A stretch of DNA of 6,281 bases from Elstera litoralis (GTDB lineage: Bacteria > Pseudomonadota > Alphaproteobacteria > Elsterales > Elsteraceae): NCBI RefSeq assembly GCF_000963705.1, contig NZ_LAJY01000022.1, positions 1 through 6,281 of the forward strand, in the 5' to 3' direction. This document shows positions 1 through 5,921 of this stretch, one piece after another. Both the position numbers and the translations under genes were made by a program. Within the stretch, counting starts at the first letter, position 1. Every line of letters starts with the position of its first letter. The notes below the pieces were generated by a model that was not told where the DNA came from, searched no databases, and worked only from the letters and a program-made list of their open reading frames with translations.

Positions 1-33
1 CGGCAGTTACGCCGCCCCGCCACGGAGGAAAAC

Positions 34-249
34 ATGGCTGAGCATATCGTCTACACTGTAGAAGCGCGCAGTCGGACCGGAGCGGATAAGCGATTTGGGG
101 TTTTCATGGACCGTCGAACGGCAGAATGCTGGACCAAGAAACTGGGCGACGACGTCGATACCGTGATTACCGAGTCCTATCTGTGGGACCGACGCCATAA
201 TCACAATCTGGGGAGCGGTTTGGGCGTTCAAGCCCCGATCCAGATGTAG
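34..249 (+). CDS. Small hypothetical protein, 71 aa
   Basis: I do not recognise this 71-residue protein. The ATG at 34 is preceded by a strong Shine-Dalgarno sequence (GGAGGA, 24-29) with a 4-base spacer, which is the main reason to call it real. The product is soluble and charged, with no signal peptide or membrane segment. It opens with a strand-like stretch (EHIVYTVEAR), then a basic/polar middle (FMDRRTAECWTKKLGDD), and ends in a Gly/His/Asn-rich tail (about residues 53-66) that looks disordered. This suggests a small alpha/beta domain of roughly 50 residues plus a tail, but no catalytic motif is visible. The gene ends 87 bp before a strong terminator, so it is either monocistronic or the last gene of a unit that begins left of the window. 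Function unknown; sure of coding, not of role. Confidence 0.8.
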   Translation: MAEHIVYTVEARSRTGADKRFGVFMDRRTAECWTKKLGDDVDTVITESYLWDRRHNHNLGSGLGVQAPIQM

Positions 250-336
250 CCAGACTATCGGAGCGCGCGGGTTTGCCGCCGTTTCGACGGGTTCGGGGCC
301 TTTCGCGAATGGGATTTCACTCCCTGCCCCGATCTT

Positions 337-370
337 AAGCGGATCAATCTCTGGATTGGTCCGCTTTTTT
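337..370 (+). terminator. Rho-independent terminator
   Basis: A 13-bp stem (337-349 with 354-366, one G-T wobble) closes a 4-base loop TCTG and runs directly into a T tract ending at 370 (six T's, 365-370). This is a classic intrinsic terminator for rightward transcription from the 71-codon gene. Read leftward, the stem has an A tract before it and only two T's after it, so it should be much weaker for the opposing gene at 395-691. Confidence 0.9.
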
Positions 371-383
371 CATATCGATATCG

Positions 384-404
384 AAATAAAGGCCTTAAGA
401 GGCC
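384..404 (-). terminator. Weak candidate terminator for the leftward gene
   Basis: Reading leftward, GGCCT (404-400) pairs with AGGCC (395-391) around a 4-base loop, followed by TTTATTT (390-384). The stem is only 5 bp and the T tract is interrupted, so this is a tentative call. It overlaps the stop codon (395-397) of the 98-codon gene, which would otherwise lack its own terminator. Confidence 0.3.
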
Positions 405-691
405 AATCTGAGCGCCGTAATCGTGGTCGTACTTGGGTCTTTTACCAGCCCATCGACGACAAGATTGACGCCAAGCTCGCCAATCGACCCGACCCCGTTG
501 GAGGTGGCGAGCTTTTCCATCTTTTCTTTGAGATTAATGGCCGCCGAAGCTTGATTGGCGTGGGCGATGGCACGATGCTCGCCTGCCGAGGTTTTAAGGA
601 AAATTTCGACGACATCTTTTCCATCCGAGCCGATGCGAGCCCGAATTTCCTTGATGGTGCCTGTGATGCTGTGATGCTCGACGCCGGTCAA
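395..691 (-). CDS. Hypothetical protein, 98 aa, TTG start
   Basis: Unrecognised 98-residue protein. The only usable start is TTG (689-691): an in-frame TAG lies just upstream, and GGAAGG ends 8 bases before the TTG, giving a good ribosome binding site. The sequence reads like a real folded domain. A strand-rich first part (ITGTIKEIRARI, then VVEIFLKTSAGEHRAIAHA, residues 9-45) is followed by an amphipathic helix (LKEKMEKLA, about 54-62) and a strand-rich end (GVNLVVDGLVKDPSTTTITAL). The pattern resembles a small beta-barrel, possibly OB-like, but that is only an impression. There is no signal peptide or membrane segment. It is convergent with the 71-codon gene and divergent from the pentapeptide gene, so it is probably transcribed alone. 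The opposite-strand frame (356-709) is a poorer candidate because its start lies inside the terminator stem. Confidence 0.75.
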   Translation of the reverse strand: MTGVEHHSITGTIKEIRARIGSDGKDVVEIFLKTSAGEHRAIAHANQASAAINLKEKMEKLATSNGVGSIGELGVNLVVDGLVKDPSTTTITALRLAS

Positions 692-762
692 GTCGCAGCC
701 CTTCCCTGAAATCTACGCCGAACAGAATAGCGTAAACTTCAGAACTTCCTAGTAAAACTTAC

Positions 763-809
763 AACGCCCCCCTGCGGAGATTCGGCCCCTGTGGGCTCAG
801 CGCGGCGTT
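763..809. other. Imperfect hairpin in intergenic region
   Basis: AACGCC (763-768) pairs perfectly with GGCGTT (804-809). Inside it, GCG (774-776) pairs with CGC (801-803), GAG (777-779) with CTC (796-798), and CCC with GGG (793-795), separated by small loops and a 2-base bulge. On the + strand a short T run (808-811) follows, but the base is too broken and the T run too short for a confident terminator. It may be a structured leader or regulatory element, or chance in GC-rich DNA. Confidence 0.3.
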
Positions 810-834
810 TTCGGGGATTCTCAAGAACAGAGCT

Positions 835-862
835 TTGTGCGCCCCTGGAAGAGCGATATACT
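835..862 (+). promoter_or_regulatory. Candidate promoter for the pentapeptide gene
   Basis: TATACT (857-862) is a good -10 match (five of six bases to TATAAT). The best -35 at acceptable distance is TTGTGC (835-840), a poor three-of-six match with a 16-base spacer. Transcription would begin near 869, about 95 bases before the ATG at 964, and would include the small ORF 894-962. Tentative: only the -10 is persuasive. Confidence 0.35.
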
Positions 863-893
863 CCTCGTTCAAGTGGTAACAGGCTGGACAGCG

Positions 894-962
894 ATGGGCG
901 ATTTAGGCTTTGCTGGCCTTATGGTTTGGAACCGAAACGATGTTTTTAGGCTGAGAGATTAA
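894..962 (+). CDS. Possible 22-codon leader peptide
   Basis: ATG at 894 opens a 22-codon frame (starts MGDLGFAGLMVWN, ends VFRLRD) that stops with TAA at 960-962, one base before the ATG of the pentapeptide gene (TAAGATG). That spacing is typical of translational coupling, and the ribosome binding site of the downstream gene (GAGAG, 953-957) lies within this frame. Its own binding site is weak (AGG at 881-883 or GGA at 886-888). The peptide has no attenuator-like run of one amino acid. It could be a leader peptide that controls access to the downstream start, or a chance frame. Low confidence; comparison with relatives would decide. Confidence 0.25.
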   Translation: MGDLGFAGLMVWNRNDVFRLRD

Positions 963-963
963 G

Positions 964-2274
964 ATGGCCGCCCCCCTTCAGCGCCGGGTCTTCGACCAAG
1001 CGACCCTTAATCATTTTCTCGACCTCTACGAGCGCTCCAGCCGGGGGCCGGCTTTTGCCGAGCGCCCGAGCTTTCTGGCCTGCGATTTCTCGGGCCTTGA
1101 TTTCTCTGGGCGCGATCTCACCAATTTCAGCGCCATCGGCTGCCGCTTCGTTAATGCCGACCTGTCGCGCTCCAACCTCAGTTTCGCCAATCTTTATGCC
1201 GCCGATCTGCGCGGCGCGATTCTGAAGAACGTCGATTTCACCCGGGCCGATTTGCGTGGCGCGTGCCTGCGCTCGGCCGATCTCGGCGGGGCCAATCTGC
1301 AAGAGGCCTCGCTGGAGCGCGGCGCGCTGTTCTTCGCCTCCATCGATGGCGGCTTCCGCGATACCGCCGTGCCAGTGAAAAGCGCCTATTACCGCCAGAT
1401 TCACCATCTTGCGCCCGAACCGATCCGCGATACCGATATGCGCGGCGTTATTCTGGAGCACGCCGATATTTCGGATAGCGATCTTTCGTTCACCGATCTC
1501 ACCGGCGCCAACCTGACCGGCGCGAACCTCACGCGCTCCAACCTGACCGGCGCGCGCTTCTTTGGGGCGAATTTGACCGGGGCCAAGCTGCAAGGCGCCA
1601 AACTGCGCCAAACCAACTTCGTCACCGCGATTTACGATAGTGCGCAGTTCAAGGATTGCGATATCTCCGGTACGGTGTTTCCACGCGAAATGCCGGATTT
1701 CGACGCGGAGTTCCCCCGCCGCCTTGCCCGCCACACCCGCTGGGTGCAATCCTTGGGGTCGGAGGGCGAGCGGCTCGATTTCACCATGATCGACCTGCGC
1801 GGCAAAAAGTTCGACGGGCTCGACCTATCGGCGGCGGTCTTCACGCTCTCGCTGCTCGATGAAGCCAGTTTTGCGGGCTGCTATATGGCGATGGCCGAAC
1901 TCAACGGCGTCAGCGCCCGCAAAGCCCGCTTCGATAAAGCCGATTTGCGCGGCTCCAATCTCACGCGCGGCAATTTTACGCTGGCAAACTTCCAGGGCGC
2001 GAACCTCGGCATGATGGATATCGCCGGGATGCACCCGATGAGCGTGCCGACCCGCCTCACCCAATCCTGCATCATGGCGGCGAATTTCGATAATGCTGTG
2101 CTGACCGGGGCCGATCTGGAGTTGGCCGACGCCACCGAAGCGCGCTTTACCTCGGCCAATCTGGCGGGCGCGGTGCTTATCAACACCTACTGCTATGGCG
2201 CGAACTTCCGGGGCACGAATTTCGACAATGCCGTGCTCACCCATGTGCGCGGGTTGGAATTCTCGCTCACTTAA
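964..2274 (+). CDS. Large pentapeptide-repeat protein, 436 aa
   Basis: A pentapeptide-repeat protein built on the A(D/N)LXX pattern, expected to fold as a right-handed quadrilateral beta-helix. After an N-terminal helical segment (residues about 1-36), repeats run at about 37-124, 156-238, 269-353 and 372-428. They are separated by linkers at 125-155 (containing YYRQIHHLAPEP), 239-268 and 354-371. The third linker leads into HTRWVQSLGSEGERLDF, which resembles the 'H..W..S.G..G..A.L' cap seen before repeat arrays in many proteobacterial members. There is no signal peptide or membrane helix, so it is probably cytoplasmic. The ATG at 964 is the only good start, as TGA lies in frame at 952-954; GAGAG at 953-957 is a modest binding site. 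It is about twice the length of the gyrase-protecting Qnr/MfpA proteins, so that role should not be assumed. Family assignment is certain; function unknown. Confidence 0.95.
   Translation: MAAPLQRRVFDQATLNHFLDLYERSSRGPAFAERPSFLACDFSGLDFSGRDLTNFSAIGCRFVNADLSRSNLSFANLYAADLRGAILKNVDFTRADLRGACLRSADLGGANLQEASLERGALFFASIDGGFRDTAVPVKSAYYRQIHHLAPEPIRDTDMRGVILEHADISDSDLSFTDLTGANLTGANLTRSNLTGARFFGANLTGAKLQGAKLRQTNFVTAIYDSAQFKDCDISGTVFPREMPDFDAEFPRRLARHTRWVQSLGSEGERLDFTMIDLRGKKFDGLDLSAAVFTLSLLDEASFAGCYMAMAELNGVSARKARFDKADLRGSNLTRGNFTLANFQGANLGMMDIAGMHPMSVPTRLTQSCIMAANFDNAVLTGADLELADATEARFTSANLAGAVLINTYCYGANFRGTNFDNAVLTHVRGLEFSLT
1498..1605 (+). repeat. 15-bp tandem coding repeat (pentapeptide array)
   Basis: The most regular part of the pentapeptide gene, encoding residues 179-214. 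LTGAN- and LTGA-type units follow each other every 15 bp, with near-identical DNA such as AACCTGACCGGCGCG recurring. High DNA identity between units could allow unit gain or loss by slippage, and makes this part prone to alignment or assembly ambiguity. Confidence 0.8.
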
Positions 2275-2294
2275 GAACTGCGCCCTTACAGTTC
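2275..2294. terminator. Short inverted repeat between convergent genes
   Basis: GAACTG (2275-2280) and CAGTTC (2289-2294) form a 6-bp stem with an 8-base loop, straddling the 11-bp gap between the pentapeptide and dnaE stops. The loop contains the dnaE stop codon and the right arm encodes its last residues. No T tract follows on either strand beyond TT, so a shared bidirectional terminator is possible but weak. The gap leaves no room for a conventional one. Confidence 0.3.
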
Positions 2295-5200
2295 CTCGAC
2301 ATCCACGACGCCGGGGAGCGATTTCACCATCGCGCGTAAAGAGGGGGTGACGGCAAAGCCGCCGCTGAGGGGAATTTCCACGTCGCAATCCTCCAAATCG
2401 AGCAGGACGGAAATCCGCCCGCGCCCGCGATATTGGTCGCCCTGGTCGCGCAAAATACCTTTGAGATTGGAAATCGGCGTCTCGTCCGCCAGATAGATGC
2501 GCATGCCCGAAACGGTGTTTTCGGTCGCAGCATCCAGCAGCCCGACCTGCTGGGCCAACAGCTTCACGCCCTCGCCCTCCAGCCGCGCTTCGACGTGCAA
2601 CAGCAGCGGCTTATTGGCGTCGAGCATCTCGCGCGACACGGCGAGCACTTCCGAGAAGAGCGTGACCTCAAACGAGCCGCTGGCGTCCGAAAGCTGCACG
2701 AAGGCCACGCGGCTGCCGCGCGCCGTGGTGATCTCGCGGCGGCTCAGCACAATTCCTGCGACTTTCACCCGCTGCGGCTCGCCGGGGCGGACCTTATGAG
2801 TGAAATCGGCGGCGCGGGTCACCCCTAAGCGCTTTAACGCGCGCTCATAGACATCGAGCGGATGGGCGGAAAGATAGAAGCCGACTGCGTCGAACTCCTT
2901 CTGCAAGCGCTCGTGGGGCATCCAATCGATGACGTTTTGGCAAGGGCAGCGGCGGCGCTTCCACCCCGGCATCGCCCCCGCCGAAGAGGCTAACCTGATT
3001 GCTGGCCTTCTCTTCCGTCAAAAGCTGTGCGTGCCGCATCACCGCTTCCGCCGCGCCATGCACGCGAGCGCGGTTTGGATCGAGACTATCGAAGGCCCCC
3101 GCCAGCGCGAGATTTTCGATCTGGCGTTTATTGACGCTTTTCGGGTCGAGCCGCGCCGCGAAATCCTGCAAGGAGCGGAACGGCCCGCCCTTGGCGCGCT
3201 CCGCCACTAGGGTTTTCATCGCCTGATCGCCGACATTCTTGACCGCCGCCAGCGCATAGCGCACCGCCGTTTTCCCATCGGGCAGGGTTTCCACGGAAAA
3301 ATCGGGCGCGGAGGCATTCACATCCGGCCCCAGCAGCGGAATATTCAGGCGGCTGAGTTCCTGGCGGAAGACATTGAGTTTATCGGTATTGCTCATATCA
3401 AAGGTCATCGACGCGGCGAAAAATTCCACCGGGTAATTGGCCTTCAGATAGGCGGTTTGGTAGGAGACCAGCGCATAGGCCGCCGCGTGGCTTTTATTGA
3501 AGCCGTAGCCCGCGAATTTTTCGACCTGATCGAAGATTTCCGACGCCTTCTTCGGATCGACATTATTGGCCTTCGCGCCATCGCAGAAGGTGGCGCGCTG
3601 GGCGTCCATTTCCGCTTTGATCTTTTTGCCCATCGCCCGGCGCAGCAAATCGGCCCCGCCGAGCGTATAGCCCGACAGCACCTGCGCAATCTGCATCACC
3701 TGTTCTTGGTAGATGGCGATGCCGAAGGTTTCCTTCAGCGTTCCTTCCAATAATGGATGCAGGTAATCCGGCGTCTCCCGCCCGTGCTTGCGGTTGATAT
3801 AGCTCGGAATATTATCCATCGGGCCGGGACGATAGAGCGCGACGACGGCGATAATATCCTCAAAGCGGTCGGGACGCAGATTGCGCAGCACGTCGCGCAT
3901 GCCCGAGCTTTCAAGCTGGAACACGCCGGTTGCATCGCCCCGGCTGAGCATCTTGAAGGTTTTCGCGTCGTCGAGCGGCAGTTGCTCCAGATTCACCGTA
4001 ATGCCGCGCTGCTGGATGAGCTCGACGGCGCGCACCAGCACGGTGAGGGTTTTCAGGCCCAAAAAAGTCGAACTTCACCAAGCCCGCGAGTTCGACATAT
4101 TTCATATTGAACTGGGTCACAGGCATGGTCGAGCGCGGGTCGCGGTAGAGCGGCACCAGCTCTTCCAAGGGCCGGTCGCCGATCACCACCCCGGCGGCGT
4201 GGGTCGAGGCGTGGCGGTAGAGCCTTCCAACTTTTGCCCGATGGCGAGCAAGCGCGCGACCTGCTCGTCGTCGTCGCGCATTTTTTGGAACTGCGCGTCG
4301 CCCTTGATCGCCTCTTCCAGCGTCACCGGATTGGCGGGATTGTTCGGCACCATTTTGCAGATACGGTCCACCTGCCCGTACGGCATGGCGAGCACGCGGC
4401 CCACGTCGCGCAGCACGGCGCGCGCTTGCAGCTTTCCGAAGGTGATAATCTGGGCAACGCGGTCGTGGCCGTATTTATCCTGGACGTAGCGAATAACCTG
4501 ATCGCGCCGCTCCTGACAGAAATCGATATCGAAATCGGGCATGGAGACGCGTTCGGGATTGAGGAAGCGCTCGAACAGCAGCCCGAACCGTAACGGGTCG
4601 AGATCGGTGATCGCCAGCGCCCAGGCCACCACCGAGCCCGCGCCCGAGCCGCGCCCCGGCCCAACCGGAATGCCCTTATCCTTCGCCCATTGGATGAAGT
4701 CCGCAACGATGAGGAAGTAGCCGGGGAACCCCATATTGATAATAACATCAAGCTCGAAATCCAGCCGCTCCCGGTAGGGCTTGGCGATGGCTTCCTGGGC
4801 TTCGGCGTCCATCGAAGGCGTGACGATTCCCGCCGCGAGGCGCTTTTTGAGCCCCGCCTCCGCCATCACGCGCAATTCGGCGGGCTCGTCCCGCCCCGCG
4901 CCGGTCGAGAAGGTCGGAAGGATCGGTTTGCGGAACGGCGTTGAAACGGCGCAGCGCTGAGCGATGACAGCGGTATTGAGAATCGCTTCCGGCAGATCGG
5001 CGAACAGGGCCACCATCTGCGCGCCGGTCTTGAAATAATGCTCCGGCGTCAGGCGGCGACGGTCGGACACCTCCAGCGTCACCCCTTCAGCGATGCAGAG
5101 CAGCACATCATGCGCCTCATACATCGATGGGGCGGAGAAATAGACATCATTGGTGGCCACCAGCGGAATATCGTGGGCGTAAGCGAAATCCACCAATCCC

Positions 5201-5766
5201 GGCTCAACGCTCGCCTCGCGCGGGTCGCCGTGGCGCTGGAGTTCGATGTAAAGCCGGTCGCCGAAAACCTCCTTCAGGCGCAAAACCGCCGCTTCTGCCG
5301 CCTCGCGCTGGCCCTCGTTCAGCAGCCGCCCGACCCAGCCGGTCACACCGCCGGTGAGGCAGATCAGCCCTGCCGAATGCTCGGCCACCAAATCGAGCGT
5401 AACCTGTGGCACCTCATGGCTTTCGGTCTTAAGAAAAGCGTGGGAGACCAGCTTCAGCAGATTCTCATAGCCGCCGATATCCTGGCAGAGCAGCAGCAGC
5501 GGATCGGGGGGCAGCGGCAGGCCGGGCCGGGTGGTTCCATCGGTCCGGCGGACGTGGAGAATAGCGCCCAGGATCGGCTGAACCCCAGCGTCGCCCGCCG
5601 CTTGGGTGAACTCGATAGCGCCGAATAGATTGCCCGTGTCGGTCACCGCCACGGCGGGCATTTTCGCCCCCGCCGCAAGCTTGACCAACTCCTTCATCTT
5701 GATCGCCCCTTCCGACAGGGAATAGGCCGAATGGACGCGGAGATGGATGAACGGGCTCTCAGTCAT
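2286..5766 (-). CDS. dnaE: DNA polymerase III alpha subunit, broken by three 1-nt indels as sequenced
   Basis: The replicative polymerase catalytic subunit, which extends DNA in the Pol III holoenzyme. With three indels corrected it is 1159 residues, normal for DnaE. PHP domain about 5-275 (HLRVHSAYS, VTDTGN, ATNDVYF). Palm/thumb: GPGRGSGAGS at 369-378; PDFDIDF with catalytic D411 and D413; third catalytic Asp D567 in KFDFLGL. Fingers: YRPGPM at 645-650 and GYGFNKSHAAAYA at 753-765. Internal clamp-binding motif QVSLF at 924-928. OB domain about 998-1075, then the C-terminal tau-binding region. The frame breaks after G515, F568 and P943; the in-frame pieces end at 4183, 3911, 2845 and 2286. 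ATG at 5764-5766 starts the usual DnaE N-terminus; its ribosome binding site is weak and I found no convincing promoter. It converges with the pentapeptide gene and diverges from the RibA-like gene. Family certain; intactness in the organism inferred. Confidence 0.97.
2935..2938 (-). other. dnaE indel 3: probable extra base in T4 run
   Basis: Reading leftward, the protein runs PPLPLP (to residue 943) and would then turn into a non-DnaE tail ending at 2845. Removing one base of this four-base run gives P-N-V-I-D-W-M-P-H-E and rejoins the conserved FDAVGFYLSAHPLD region. A one-base insertion in a homopolymer fits sequencing error. Confidence 0.8.
4061..4066 (-). other. dnaE indel 2: probable extra base in A6 run
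   Basis: On the coding strand the run reads as six T's after GAC. Five T's would give the invariant KFDFLGLKTLT; six give KFDFFGPEN and a short wrong tail that stops at 3911. The break falls just after the third catalytic aspartate (D567), so as written no complete polymerase active site is produced. Confidence 0.9.
4221..4222 (-). other. dnaE indel 1: probable missing base
   Basis: Reading leftward, KLEG (residues 512-515) is followed by a wrong tail STATPRPTPPGW that stops at 4183. Adding one G on the + strand here (GGCC instead of GCC) restores EGLYRHASTHAAGVVIG, a highly conserved DnaE segment. A one-base deletion in a GC-rich dinucleotide run. Confidence 0.85.
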
Positions 5767-5832
5767 GCACTCAGTGTAATCCAGCCGCCCCGCATCTGCG
5801 TATAGGATTCAGACGTAAGATGAGTGGGAGCC

Positions 5833-5861
5833 TTGTTGGGACCACCGCGCCTTGTTATCTG
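5833..5861 (+). promoter_or_regulatory. Candidate promoter for the RibA-like gene
   Basis: TTGTTG (5833-5838), a 17-base spacer, and TATCTG (5856-5861) with a TG one base upstream (extended -10, TGT at 5853-5855). Each hexamer matches only three consensus bases, but spacing and the extended -10 favour it. Start of transcription would be near 5868, leaving a leader of about 54 bases that contains the 5876-5894 hairpin. Confidence 0.4.
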
Positions 5862-5875
5862 TGTCCCTAGGGGTT

Positions 5876-5894
5876 ATCGCCGTTCAGCGGCGAT
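5876..5894 (+). promoter_or_regulatory. Perfect 7-bp hairpin in the leader of the RibA-like gene
   Basis: ATCGCCG (5876-5882) and CGGCGAT (5888-5894) form a perfect stem with a 5-base loop TTCAG; a flanking T-G pair can extend it. It ends 13 bases before the ribosome binding site (AAGGA, 5908-5912) and lies just after an 8-bp palindrome CCCTAGGG (5865-5872). It could be an operator or an RNA hairpin. No conserved FMN riboswitch core is visible in this leader. Confidence 0.35.
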
Positions 5895-5921
5895 GCGCCT
5901 CGCCAGAAAGGAATAGCGAAA

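Noticed and set aside
279..290. CCGT-TTCG-ACGG tetraloop hairpin after the first gene
   Set aside because: The stem is only 4 bp with no T tract, and the strong terminator at 337-370 already accounts for transcript ending.
372..381. ATATCGATAT palindrome
   Set aside because: A 10-bp palindrome just after the terminator with no second copy or nearby start to make it an operator; most likely chance.
356..709. 117-codon + strand frame opposite the 98-codon gene
   Set aside because: Its TTG start lies inside the terminator stem, so it has no plausible promoter or ribosome binding site, and its product looks less protein-like than the minus-strand frame.
946..2388. Long open frames on the minus strand opposite the pentapeptide gene (946-1749 and 1825-2388)
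   Set aside because: They are mirror images of a highly repetitive GC-rich coding sequence: the antisense of A(D/N)LXX codons gives IGxxE/QIG-like repeats without stops. No ribosome binding site supports them, and the sense product is an unmistakable family member.
4055..4072. Programmed ribosomal frameshifting in dnaE
   Set aside because: The site resembles a slippery run, but restoring the frame needs +1, and two other breaks in the same gene need -1 and +1. Three independent recoding events in one gene are far less likely than sequence errors.
2286..5766. Split or intein-containing dnaE
   Set aside because: There is no inserted sequence at any break and no intein motifs; the three pieces abut exactly with single-base offsets.
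5763..5795. Ten-codon frame (MRGGWITLSA) overlapping the dnaE start as ATGA
   Set aside because: There is no ribosome binding site before it and it is very short; an ATGA overlap arises easily by chance.
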